Assembly: GCA_014650015.1 (NCBI GenBank)
Contig: BMUD01000002.1
Coordinates: 240,565 to 304,564 of the forward strand
DNA length: 64,000 nucleotides
Direction: 5' to 3'
Origin: Streptomyces griseoloalbus
GTDB taxonomy: Bacteria > Actinomycetota > Actinomycetes > Streptomycetales > Streptomycetaceae
The notes below the pieces were generated by a model. That model saw only the letters and a program-made list of their open reading frames with translations. It had not been told where the DNA came from and did no database searches. The translations under genes and the position numbers were made by a program. Positions 40,387 to 49,011 of this stretch are shown in pieces. Numbering within the stretch: the first letter of the stretch is position 1; each line of letters opens with the position of its first letter.

Positions 40387-42189
40387 TCATTTTGTCGGCT
40401 CCAGTCGGGCGTCCCGTCGCACGAGGGCCGCATAGCGCCCGTCTCGCTCCAGCAGCTCGTCGTGCGTGCCGCGTTCGACCGCGCGGCCGGAGTCGAGGAC
40501 CACGATCTGGTCGGCACTCCGAATGGTGGACAGCCGGTGGGCGATGGTCAGCGTGGTGCGGTTGGCCGACAGCGCGTCGATGGCCTCCTGGACGGCGGCC
40601 TCGGTACGGGTGTCCAGGGCGCTGGTGGCCTCGTCGAGCACCAGGACCGGCGGATCACGCAGGATGGTGCGGGCGATCGCCAGGCGCTGCTTCTCGCCGC
40701 CGGAGAAACGGTGGCCGCGCTCGCCGACCACCGTGTCGTACCCGTCGGGCAGGGCGGCGATGTGGTCGTGGATCTGGGCCGCCTCCGCCGCCGCACGCAG
40801 TTCCTCGTCGGTGGCGTCGGGTTTGGCGAAGCGCAGGTTGTCCGCGACCGAGGCATGGAAGAGGTACGTCTCCTGGGAGACGACACCCACCGCGCGGGCC
40901 AGTGTGTCGAAGTCGAGATCGCGGACGTCGACCCCGTCCAGGGTGACCCGCCCGCCGGTGACGTCGTAGAGCCGCGGCACCAGGTGACCGAGGGTGGACT
41001 TGCCGGCTCCGGTCGGTCCGACGACGGCGAGGCTGCCACCCGGCGGGACGGTGATGTCGATGCCGTCCAGGACGGGGCCGTTCCTGTCGTCGTAGCCGAA
41101 GGTGACGTTCTCGAAACGGACCTCGCCCTTGATGCGGTCCAGGTGCACCGGGTCAGCGCGCTCGGTGATGTCGATCGGGAGGTCCAGGTACTCGAAGATG
41201 CGCTGGAAGAGCGCGAGCGAGGTCTGGATCTGGACGCCGGTGGACAGCAGGCTCACGGCCGGACGGAACAGGCCCTGCTGGAGCGAGACGAAGGCGACGA
41301 TCGTGCCGATGGAGACCTCCGGGCCGCCCGCCTGCATGGCGATGCCCGCCGTCCAGTAGATGACGGCCGGCAGGGCGGCCATGACGATCGTGATGACCGC
41401 CATGCGCCACCGGCCGGCCATGTTCGACCTCACCTCCAGGTCGACCAGACGCTCGGACTCGTCCGAGAAGGCTCCGGTCAGGGAGTCGGAGCGGCCCATG
41501 GTGCGGCCGAGCAGGATGCCGCTGACCGAGAGCGATTCGGTGACCGTGGCGGCCATCGCGGCCATCTGCTTCTGGCGCTGGGTGGTGATCTTCCGGCGTT
41601 CGTTGCCGACGCGGCGGCTGATCCAGACGAACACCGGCAGCAGGACCAGCGACACGACGGTCAGCCGCCAGTCGAGCGCGAGCATCGCGGCGACGGTGGC
41701 GACCACGCTGGTGAGGTTGGAGACCAGGGAGGTCGCCGTGGAGGTCACGGTGGCCTGCATGCCGCCGATGTCGTTGGCGATGCGGGACTGGACCTCACCG
41801 GTGCGGGTGCGGGTGAAGAAGGCGAGCGACATGCGCTGGAGCCGGCCGTAGACGGCGGTGCGCAGATCGTGCATGACACGCTGGCCGACGGTCGTCGAGA
41901 TCAGGGTCTGCAGCACTCCGAAGACGCTGGTGAGCACCGCGCTGAGGATCATGCCCAGCGCGAGCAGGCTGAGCAGGCCGGTGCGGCCCTCGGGAATCGC
42001 GACGTCGAGGATCGCCTTCAGCAGGAACGGTGTGGCGACCGAGACCAGCGACGCGGCGCCGACAAGCAGACCGACGATCGCGAGGCGGCCGCGGTAGGGG
42101 TGGAAGAGCTTGAGGATGCGCCGCACCTGCCGGGGTTGCTCCTTCGCGCCGGCGGGCGGGGTCCAGTCGGGTTCGTGGTCGGGGTGCAT
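40387..42189 (-). CDS. ABC exporter half-transporter (TMD-NBD), multidrug type
   Basis: This 600-residue protein has six membrane helices (residues about 35-310) and a C-terminal nucleotide-binding domain with a full motif set: Walker A VVGPTGAGKSTL, signature FSGGEKQRLAIAR, Walker B VLVLDEATSALD and H-loop IAHRLST. It probably works as a homodimer exporting a hydrophobic compound or drug. The ATG at 42189 has GGAG three bases upstream; in-frame residues back to 42279 cover the promoter. It is divergent from a MarR gene and shares a palindromic operator, so it is probably repressed by that protein. Confidence 0.92.
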   Translation of the reverse strand: MHPDHEPDWTPPAGAKEQPRQVRRILKLFHPYRGRLAIVGLLVGAASLVSVATPFLLKAILDVAIPEGRTGLLSLLALGMILSAVLTSVFGVLQTLISTTVGQRVMHDLRTAVYGRLQRMSLAFFTRTRTGEVQSRIANDIGGMQATVTSTATSLVSNLTSVVATVAAMLALDWRLTVVSLVLLPVFVWISRRVGNERRKITTQRQKQMAAMAATVTESLSVSGILLGRTMGRSDSLTGAFSDESERLVDLEVRSNMAGRWRMAVITIVMAALPAVIYWTAGIAMQAGGPEVSIGTIVAFVSLQQGLFRPAVSLLSTGVQIQTSLALFQRIFEYLDLPIDITERADPVHLDRIKGEVRFENVTFGYDDRNGPVLDGIDITVPPGGSLAVVGPTGAGKSTLGHLVPRLYDVTGGRVTLDGVDVRDLDFDTLARAVGVVSQETYLFHASVADNLRFAKPDATDEELRAAAEAAQIHDHIAALPDGYDTVVGERGHRFSGGEKQRLAIARTILRDPPVLVLDEATSALDTRTEAAVQEAIDALSANRTTLTIAHRLSTIRSADQIVVLDSGRAVERGTHDELLERDGRYAALVRRDARLEPTK

Positions 42190-42247
42190 GGTCTCCTTCG
42201 GGACGGGCGCCTCCCGGGCGGTGACCCGAGGGCGAGCGGAGCATAGC

Positions 42248-42272
42248 TCATTGTTACCTATACTCACAATGA
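42248..42272. promoter_or_regulatory. MarR operator between divergent exporter and marR genes
   Basis: TCATTGT (42248-42254) and ACAATGA (42266-42272) are perfectly inverted across 11 bases. The site overlaps a leftward promoter (TTGTGA 42269-42264, TATGCT 42245-42240, 18-base spacer) and a rightward -10 TATACT (42259-42264). Binding would shut off both genes. Confidence 0.65.
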
Positions 42273-42296
42273 ACGACATCCTGATATTGTTCCCGC

Positions 42297-42761
42297 ATGA
42301 CCGCCCCCGACCCCGACGGCCTGCTGGCCGAGCAGTTGCTCCGGCTCACTCGCCGGGTGCATCGCATCCAGAAGCGCCATCTGGAGCGTCGCGAGCTCGG
42401 TATCACCCCTGCCCAGTCACGGCTGCTGCGCACCCTCGCGCACTACGACTCGCCACCCCGTATGGCCGATCTGGCGGAGCGGCTGGAGGTGGTCCCCCGG
42501 GCCGTGACCACACTGGTCGACGGACTGGAGACGAACGGCAAGGTGCGGCGGGTGCCGGATCCCGCCAATCGGCGGGTGATCCGGATCGAACTCACCGACG
42601 ACGGACGCGCGGCGCTGCGGGAACTGCGCGCGGCGCGCAGGTCCGCCGCGGAGGAGATCCTGGCTCCGCTGGGGGGCGAACAGCGCGAAGCGCTGGGCGA
42701 GTTGCTGCACACCCTGATCGACGGGACGGTCGCCACGAGGTGCGGTGAGACGTCCGAATGA
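42297..42761 (+). CDS. MarR family transcriptional regulator
   Basis: This 154-residue regulator has a typical winged helix: LGITPAQSRLLRTLAHYDSP, RMADLAERLEVVPRAVTTLV and the wing GKVRRVPDPANRRVIRIELT. N- and C-terminal helices form the dimer interface. Placement divergent from an ABC multidrug exporter with a shared palindrome makes it the likely repressor of both. No Shine-Dalgarno sequence precedes the ATG at 42297; TATTGT ends seven bases upstream, so the mRNA may be leaderless. A hairpin follows the stop. Confidence 0.92.
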   Translation: MTAPDPDGLLAEQLLRLTRRVHRIQKRHLERRELGITPAQSRLLRTLAHYDSPPRMADLAERLEVVPRAVTTLVDGLETNGKVRRVPDPANRRVIRIELTDDGRAALRELRAARRSAAEEILAPLGGEQREALGELLHTLIDGTVATRCGETSE

Positions 42762-42778
42762 CGCGTGTGAGGTGACGT

Positions 42779-42800
42779 ACCGGCGGTTCGTGCCGCCGGT
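42779..42800 (+). terminator. Hairpin after the marR gene
   Basis: ACCGGCGG (42779-42786) pairs with CCGCCGGT (42793-42800) over TTCGTG and is followed by TTTC. Confidence 0.55.
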
Positions 42801-42975
42801 TTCGTGCGGTGGCCGGGAAAACCGTTTGCCTCCCCCTACATAGCGGCGTCAACCTGTCACGGTTTGCTGCTTCCGTCCGCGGACGGCGCACAGGCATGCC
42901 CTCGGTCCCCCTCTCCCCCCACCGCTTCGCCGCCGTTCCCTCCGCCACCCCCCTGATCCGAGCCACTGGGACGTC

Positions 42976-44874
42976 ATGCAGATTCAACACCTTCCGTACC
43001 CCGACCCGGGTGTGCCCGACGCGCGCTCGGGTCCCCGATTCCTGTGGTGGCTCTTCCGCAACCAACTGTCGGGACAGCTCAAGTCGTTGGCGTGGGGCCT
43101 GCTGCACTTCGCTTCCGTCGCCGCGCTGCCGTTCTGCGTCGGCGTCGCCGTCCAGGCCGCCGTCGACCGCTCCGGCGGCCGGCTCGCGCTGGCCGGCGGC
43201 CTGCTGGCGCTGGCCTGCGTCGGCAACGCGGTCGGCGACACCTTCCTGCACCGCGCCGCCGTCACCAACTGGATCACCGCCGCCGCCCGCGTCCAGCAAC
43301 TCCTGGGCCGCAAGGCCGCGACGCTGGGCTCCGCGCTGACCCGACGGGTCGCCGCCGGTGAGGTCGTGGCCGTCTCCACGGGTGACGTCGAGAAGATCGG
43401 CTGGTTCGTGGAGGCCCTGTCGCGGTTCACCGCGGCGGCGGTCACCATCGTGCTGGTCTGTGTCGGCCTGGTCGTCTACCAGCCCGCGCTCGGTGTGGTC
43501 GTGGCCGCGGGACTGCCCGTACTCGCCATCGCGGTGCTGCCCCTGCTGCCCCGGGCCACCCGGCGGGCGGACACCCAGCGCGAGAAGGCCGGACGGGCCA
43601 CCGAGCTCGCCTCGGACACCGTCGCCGGCCTGCGCGTGCTGCGCGGCATCGGCGGCGAGGAACTGTTCCTCGACCGCTACCGCCGCGCCTCCCAGGAGGT
43701 CCGCCACGCCGCCGTACGCAGCGCGCGGATGTGGGCCCTGATCGCCGCGATCCAGGTGCTGCTGCCGGGCCTCCTGCTGATCACGGTGGTCTGGTACGGC
43801 GTCCACCTGGCCCGCGACGGCCGGATCGCCGTCGGCGAACTGGTCACCGTCTACAGCTCGGTCATGGTGCTGACGTATCCGCTGCGTCACTTCGAGGAGA
43901 TCGCCATGGCGTACTCCTTCTCGCGTCCCTCCGCCAAGCGGGCCGCGCGCGTGCTGTCGCTGGAACGAGCCACCGACACCACGGGGTCGCGTGACGCCGA
44001 GACCCCGACCGGTGACCTGTACGATCCGGCGACCGGTCTGCTCGCCCCCACGGGCCTGCTCACCGCGGTGGTGTGCGGCGACCCGGACGCGGCTGGGCGG
44101 CTGGCCGAACGGCTCGGCGGGCATGCCGCGGAACAGGGCACCTCGGTGCTGCTCGGCGGGGTGCCCCTGGACGAACTGCCGCTGAGCTCCGCCCGCGGCG
44201 CCGTCCTCGTGCAGGACAAGGATCCGGTGCTGTTGTCGGGCACCCTGCGCGAACTGCTCGACGTACCCGCCTCCGGTGCGGTCGATCCGCGCGACGCGCT
44301 GGACGCGGCGCAGTGCGGGGACGTACTGGCGGCACTGGTGCAGGGCTCACTGGACACCGACGACCCGATGGACGCCCGGATCACCGAACGCGGGCGGTCC
44401 CTGTCCGGCGGCCAGCGCCAGCGGCTCGCCCTGGCCCGGTCACTGGTCACGGACCCCGAGGTGCTCGTCCTGGACGAGCCGACCTCGGCCGTCGACTCGC
44501 ACACCGAGGCCCGTATCGCCCAGGGCGTGCGCGAACTGCGGGCTCGGCGCACCACCGTGGTCTTCACCTCGTCTCCGCTGCTGCTGGACCGCGCCGACCG
44601 GGTGGTGTTCCTGGACGGCGACAGCGTCGCGGCGGTCGGCGGCCATCGCGAACTGGTGCGTACCGAGCCCCGGTACCGGGCCGTGGTGACGCGCGAGACC
44701 GAGGACGAGGCCGCGCTGACCAAGGTTCTGGACGAAGGCGGCGCAGCGCGCGACGGCGAGGTTTCGGACAAGGACGGCGCACTGCGCGACAGGGACCGCG
44801 CACTGCGAGACGACGAGGTCCTGCACCGACTGGAAGAGCTGGAAGACCTGGAAGAGATCGAGGAGACAGCATGA
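42976..44874 (+). CDS. ABC exporter subunit with degenerate Walker A (heterodimer partner 1)
   Basis: This 632-residue TMD-NBD half-transporter has six helices (residues about 30-320). In the NBD the P-loop position reads CGDPDAAGRLAERL (from residue 367) and lacks GxxGxGKS/T, while the signature LSGGQRQRLALAR (476) and Walker B VLVLDEPTSAVD (Asp500, Glu501) are intact. The H-loop His is replaced (VVFTSSPLLL). It therefore cannot bind ATP normally through its own P-loop but can complete the partner's site. The C-terminal 45 residues are an acidic, repetitive coiled-coil (LRDRDRALRDD). Its stop overlaps the partner's start (ATGA). Confidence 0.9.
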   Translation: MQIQHLPYPDPGVPDARSGPRFLWWLFRNQLSGQLKSLAWGLLHFASVAALPFCVGVAVQAAVDRSGGRLALAGGLLALACVGNAVGDTFLHRAAVTNWITAAARVQQLLGRKAATLGSALTRRVAAGEVVAVSTGDVEKIGWFVEALSRFTAAAVTIVLVCVGLVVYQPALGVVVAAGLPVLAIAVLPLLPRATRRADTQREKAGRATELASDTVAGLRVLRGIGGEELFLDRYRRASQEVRHAAVRSARMWALIAAIQVLLPGLLLITVVWYGVHLARDGRIAVGELVTVYSSVMVLTYPLRHFEEIAMAYSFSRPSAKRAARVLSLERATDTTGSRDAETPTGDLYDPATGLLAPTGLLTAVVCGDPDAAGRLAERLGGHAAEQGTSVLLGGVPLDELPLSSARGAVLVQDKDPVLLSGTLRELLDVPASGAVDPRDALDAAQCGDVLAALVQGSLDTDDPMDARITERGRSLSGGQRQRLALARSLVTDPEVLVLDEPTSAVDSHTEARIAQGVRELRARRTTVVFTSSPLLLDRADRVVFLDGDSVAAVGGHRELVRTEPRYRAVVTRETEDEAALTKVLDEGGAARDGEVSDKDGALRDRDRALRDDEVLHRLEELEDLEEIEETA

Positions 44875-46652
44875 TCGGCATGGCGCCGCCGGCCTACGAC
44901 CCGGCGGCCCCGACCGCGGCCAGCACCCTGCCCGTGGGCGCGTCCGCGACCGTGCGTGCCTACGTGATGGAGCTGCTGCGCCGGCACCGCCGGGCCTTCC
45001 TGCTGCTGATCACCGTGAACACGGTCGCCGTGGTCGCCTCGATGGTGGGCCCGTATCTGCTGGGCGGACTGGTGGAGGGGGTCTCGGACCGGGAGCGGGA
45101 ACTGCATCCGGGGCTCACGGCCACGGTGTTCGTCATCGCGCTGACCGTGCAGGCCGCGTTCGTCCGGCAGGTGCGGCTGCGCGGGGCGATGCTCGGCGAG
45201 CGGATGCTGGCCGACCTGCGCGAGGACTTCCTGGTGCGGTCGGTCGGGCTGCCGCCGGGCGTCCTGGAGCGGGCGGGCACGGGTGATCTGCTGTCGCGGA
45301 TCACCACCGACATCGACCGGCTCGGCAACGCGATGCGGGAGGCCGTGCCCCAGCTGGCCATCGGCATGGTGTGGGTGGTGCTGCTGGTGGGCGGACTGGT
45401 CGTCACGGCGCCCGAGCTGGCGCCGGCCGTGCTCGTCGCCGTGCCGCTGCTGGTCGTCGGCTGCCGCTGGTACTTCCGGCGGGCGCCTGCCGCCTACCGC
45501 TCGGAGGCCGCCGGGTACGCCGCCGTGGCCGCCGCGCTCGCCGAGACCGTGGACGCGGGGCGGACCGTGGAGGCACACCGCCTCGGCGCGCGCCGGGTGG
45601 CCCTGTCGGACCAGCGCGTCAGGGAGTGGACGGCCTGGGAGCGCTACACGCTCTGGCTGCGGTCGGTCCTCATCCCCGTCATCGACATCACCCATGTGAC
45701 CGTGCTCGGCTCGGTGCTGATGATCGGCGGTGTGTTCGTCCTGCAGGGCTGGATCGGCGTCGGCCAGCTGACGACGGGCGCGCTGATCGCGCAGATGCTC
45801 GTCGACCCGGTGGGGCTGATCCTGCGCTGGTACGACGAGCTGCAGGTGGCGCAGGTGTCGCTGGCCCGGCTGGTGGGGGTCCGGGACATCGAGCCCGACG
45901 CCGGTGATGCCGATCTGACCCCCGACGGCCGCCGGGTGCACGCGGACGAGGTCCACTTCGGTTACCAGGAGGGCGTGGACGTCCTGCGCAAGGTGTCCCT
46001 CGAGGTCGCCCCCGGGACCAGGCTGGCGCTGGTCGGCCCGTCGGGCGCGGGCAAGTCCACCCTGGGCCGGCTGCTCGCCGGGATCTACGCGCCCCGGGAC
46101 GGACGAGTCACCCTGGGCGACGCCGAGCTGTCGCGGATGACGGCGGAACGGGTCCGGTCGCACGTGGCCCTGGTCAACCAGGAGCACCACGTCTTCGTGG
46201 GCTCCCTGCGCGACAATCTGCGGCTCGCCCGGACGAAGGCCGAGGACGCGGAGCTGTGGGCTGCGCTCGGTGCGGTCGACGCGGACGGCTGGGCCCGTGC
46301 GCTCGACGACGGCCTCGACACCGAGGTCGGCTCCGGCGGGTTCGCCCTCACCCCGGCCCAGGCCCAGCAGATCGCGCTGGCCCGGCTGGTGCTGGCCGAC
46401 CCGCACACGCTGGTCCTGGACGAAGCGACCTCGCTGCTCGACCCGCGCGCGGCGCGTCACCTGGAACGCTCCCTGGCGCGTGTCCTGGACGGCCGGACCG
46501 TCGTCGCCATCGCCCACCGTCTGCACACCGCCCACGACGCGGACGTCATCGCCGTCGTGGAGAACGGCCGCATCAGCGAACTGGGCAGCCACGACGAGCT
46601 GGTCGCGGCGGACGGGGCGTACGCGGCACTGTGGCGGTCCTGGCACGGGTGA
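44871..46652 (+). CDS. ABC exporter subunit with degenerate signature (heterodimer partner 2)
   Basis: This 593-residue TMD-NBD half-transporter starts inside the stop of its partner. Its Walker A GPSGAGKSTLGRLL (Lys395) is intact, Walker B is HTLVLDEATSLLD, and the H-loop is AIAHRLHT, but the signature is LTPAQAQQIALAR (from 493) in place of LSGGQ. With partner 1 this leaves exactly one complete ATP site (Walker A from here, LSGGQ from partner 1). The substrate is unknown; heterodimeric exporters of this kind carry drugs, peptides or lipids. A hairpin follows the stop. Confidence 0.92.
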   Translation: MIGMAPPAYDPAAPTAASTLPVGASATVRAYVMELLRRHRRAFLLLITVNTVAVVASMVGPYLLGGLVEGVSDRERELHPGLTATVFVIALTVQAAFVRQVRLRGAMLGERMLADLREDFLVRSVGLPPGVLERAGTGDLLSRITTDIDRLGNAMREAVPQLAIGMVWVVLLVGGLVVTAPELAPAVLVAVPLLVVGCRWYFRRAPAAYRSEAAGYAAVAAALAETVDAGRTVEAHRLGARRVALSDQRVREWTAWERYTLWLRSVLIPVIDITHVTVLGSVLMIGGVFVLQGWIGVGQLTTGALIAQMLVDPVGLILRWYDELQVAQVSLARLVGVRDIEPDAGDADLTPDGRRVHADEVHFGYQEGVDVLRKVSLEVAPGTRLALVGPSGAGKSTLGRLLAGIYAPRDGRVTLGDAELSRMTAERVRSHVALVNQEHHVFVGSLRDNLRLARTKAEDAELWAALGAVDADGWARALDDGLDTEVGSGGFALTPAQAQQIALARLVLADPHTLVLDEATSLLDPRAARHLERSLARVLDGRTVVAIAHRLHTAHDADVIAVVENGRISELGSHDELVAADGAYAALWRSWHG

Positions 46653-46708
46653 GCGGTGAACGGGTGAGTCCGGGCGGCCCCGGCCTTCTGACCGTTTGCC
46701 CTCGGGCC

Positions 46709-46742
46709 GGCCCGGCGTCCCCGGTCACCGGGGCGTCGGGCC
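46709..46742 (+). terminator. Hairpin after the heterodimeric exporter operon
   Basis: The segment 46709-46724 pairs with 46728-46742 over a TCA loop, with one bulge and one mismatch-type pair, 57 bases after the stop. Confidence 0.5.
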
Positions 46743-47274
46743 CCGTCGCGGTGCGGCCGGGCGGCGCCGGGCCTTAGTGCGGGACCGGCTCCGGCCCGGA
46801 GCGTGCTCCGCCCCGGCAGGGGTGAAGCCGGGAGCGGGTGGCAGTGGGCGATCTTCCCCGCTCGGAGCCGCCACTGCGGAAACGGTCCCGGGTCTTCCCA
46901 CGCCGGGCCACCGGCGCGGGACGGCACCCAGGGCCTGCCCGGCCACGGAGGCACCTGGCTCCGGAACGGCGGCGGGTGCCCATGTCCGTACGGTGTCCGT
47001 TCCCGTACGGCTGTGTCGCCCCGGGGGGTGGGCCCGGGTGCTGCCGCTCGGTCAGGGTTCGGAGCGGTGACCGGGACGGGGTGGGGCCCGGGGGCACCCG
47101 CCGAGCCGTGCCGTTGCGCGGTGGGGAGCTCGGGTGGAAGGCTGGAGTCAGGCACCGGCTCGGGGAGCACCCGGGGAGCCCGGCGGACCGGGTACGGGTG
47201 GGCCAGTGCCCCGTGCGGACGGCCCGGCACGGGTCGCGGCGGGAACGGGCCCGGCCCCACCCCTGGAGGTACTC
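46743..47274. other. Intergenic region without a recognisable gene
   Basis: This 532-base stretch after the terminator is GC-rich and open in several frames on both strands, but none has a ribosome site, a family signature or plausible composition. It presumably contains the promoter of the DUF5709 gene. Confidence 0.5.
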
Positions 47275-47745
47275 GTGAACAGCGCCGACGGTTGGGGAGA
47301 CGATGTCTACCAGCCCGACGCGTCCGAGATTCAGGACGACGCCGGACTGCTCGACGCCGAGGACACCCTGGAGAACGACGGCGTCGCCGACCCCCTCGAC
47401 CGGGGCTGGTCCCCTCCGGAGCGGCCCTGGGCCGTGGAGCACTACGGCGTGACGGCGGCGGAACGCCACGAGGGGGAGACGCTGGACCAGCGGCTCGCCG
47501 AGGAGCGCCCCGATCCCGCCGCCCCGGACGGCGACGGTCTCGGCGATTCCTCCGGCACCGACGGGGAACTCCTGGACAACGAGGTCGGCGCCGCACGCTC
47601 CGGACGGCTGGTGGCGCCCGACGAAGGGGCACACGAGGACGAGGAGGAGGCCCTGGTCGCCATGGACGTCGGCATAGACGGCGCGGCCGCCTCCGCCGAG
47701 GAGGCCGCGATGCACGTCGTCGACGAGGACACCCTGCCCGGCTGA
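47275..47745 (+). CDS. DUF5709 family protein
   Basis: This 156-residue protein is strongly acidic and without Cys, probably largely disordered, and is recognised as DUF5709 of actinobacteria. Characteristic phrases are DDVYQPDASEIQDDAGLLD, ENDGVADPLDRGWSPPERPW and GVTAAERHEGETLDQRLAEE. Function is unknown; some relatives are abundant and stress related in my recollection, which is not shown here. GGAGGT lies six bases before the GTG at 47275. The L31 gene follows 51 bases later in the same direction. Confidence 0.85.
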   Translation: MNSADGWGDDVYQPDASEIQDDAGLLDAEDTLENDGVADPLDRGWSPPERPWAVEHYGVTAAERHEGETLDQRLAEERPDPAAPDGDGLGDSSGTDGELLDNEVGAARSGRLVAPDEGAHEDEEEALVAMDVGIDGAAASAEEAAMHVVDEDTLPG

Positions 47746-47796
47746 CCCCGCCGCTCCCCCCGCGGAGCGCCGGCCCGAGTCGCCCGAGGAGCATTC

Positions 47797-48051
47797 ATGC
47801 AGCAGGACAAGCACCCCGACTACCACCCGGTCGTCTTCCGCGACCGTGCCGCCGGTTACGCCTTCCTCACCCGGTCCACCGCGAACAGCGACCGGACCAT
47901 CGAGTGGGACGACGGCGAGACCTACCCGGTGGTGGACGTGGAGATCTCCTCGGAGAGCCACCCCTTCTACACGGGCCAGGCCCGGACCGTGGACACGGAA
48001 GGCCGCGTGGCCCGATTCGAACGCCGGTACGGCGGTGAGGGCTCCGGCTGA
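47797..48051 (+). CDS. rpmE2: 50S ribosomal protein L31, type B
   Basis: This 84-residue ribosomal protein starts [20 protein letters not shown] and contains SHPFYTGQ, the conserved core of L31. It has no Cys at all, so it is the zinc-free type B form that replaces the zinc-ribbon form under zinc limitation in many bacteria. Such genes are usually controlled by Zur, but I see no clear Zur box upstream; it may be read from the DUF5709 promoter. GAGGAG precedes the ATG. Confidence 0.93.
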   Translation: MQQDKHPDYHPVVFRDRAAGYAFLTRSTANSDRTIEWDDGETYPVVDVEISSESHPFYTGQARTVDTEGRVARFERRYGGEGSG

Positions 48052-48071
48052 GGCCCGGACACGCGCCTGTC

Positions 48072-48884
48072 TCAGATGACGTTGAGCGCCGCCGCGCAGC
48101 CCACCCCGCCCAGCAGCATGAACGCGGGCATCAGCACCTTCAGCTCCACCCAGCTGCCCGCCCGGAACCTCATCCCCTTCGGCGGGCCGATCGGGTACCA
48201 GCGCTTGCGCCCCACGGGTATCGGCCACAGGATCGGGCAGCCCGAGACGGTCAGCGCGTCCCCGATGTCGTGCACCAGCGCGCCCAGCACGACCGGCAGC
48301 CCCAGCCACAGGTACTCCTGCCCCGGCGCAGCGAACAGCCAGTCCGAGCCGTTGCCCGGCTTGTCCAGCACACCCGCGAGGATCCAGGCGCTGGCCGCCG
48401 CCAGCAGCCATACCAGGACGTCGCTGCTGGAGCCGCGGGTGGCCCGCCACAGCAGGCCCTCGATGGCCAGCACCATGTGCACGAAGAGGATGGCCAGCAC
48501 CGCCCAGCGGCCGCCGGTGATCGCCAGGACCGCGGTGCCGGCGCCGATCATGACGGCCCACAGCCAGGTGTGGGTGAGCGTGCGGTGCCCGCCGGAGCGA
48601 CGCGGGTCGCCCTGCTTCCTGGTGGCCTTGTAGACGGCGTAGGACAGCTTGTCGACGATCTCGCACAGCCCGCGGGACAGCGGCCCGAAGGCCCGCGAGA
48701 TGGTGGCCGCCTTGTGGTCCAGGTCCGGGGCGAGGGCGGCGCCCGCGCAGATCAGGGCGCCGGCCAGGAGGACCGGCCAGGGCATCGGGTGTCCGGCCGC
48801 GGCCATCGCCGCACCGACCCCGAGCCAGGCCGCGGCGCCCGACAGTGAGTGTGCTGGTCCCATCATGGCCGTTGCCCGCCCCAT
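48072..48884 (-). CDS. Membrane-bound metal-dependent hydrolase (YdjM/DUF457-like)
   Basis: This 270-residue protein has about six membrane helices. The family signature residues are GPAHSLSGAAAW near the N-terminus, PDLDHKAATISRAFGPLS, GGHRTLTHTWLWA and VHDIGDALTVSGCPILWPI, giving the His/Asp set predicted to bind metal at the membrane face. The substrate is unknown. The start is placed at ATG 48884; ATG 48863/48866 are also possible. It converges with the L31 gene (20 bases) and is divergent from the Ski2-like helicase. Confidence 0.87.
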   Translation of the reverse strand: MGRATAMMGPAHSLSGAAAWLGVGAAMAAAGHPMPWPVLLAGALICAGAALAPDLDHKAATISRAFGPLSRGLCEIVDKLSYAVYKATRKQGDPRRSGGHRTLTHTWLWAVMIGAGTAVLAITGGRWAVLAILFVHMVLAIEGLLWRATRGSSSDVLVWLLAAASAWILAGVLDKPGNGSDWLFAAPGQEYLWLGLPVVLGALVHDIGDALTVSGCPILWPIPVGRKRWYPIGPPKGMRFRAGSWVELKVLMPAFMLLGGVGCAAALNVI

Positions 48885-49011
48885 TCCTCGCTCGCCGCTG
48901 TCCAGTTGACCGGGCGCGTTGGCGCTCCGCCGGCGACACAGCGTAGCGTTCGCGATCTTCGCGCCCGCAGCCGATTCCCGCATCGGGCGGGTGGGCAGGC
49001 AAGATGGGGAC

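Noticed and set aside
42809-43339. A 176-codon frame starting upstream of the heterodimeric exporter
   Set aside because: It is out of frame with the transporter, lacks a ribosome site and has shadow-type composition.
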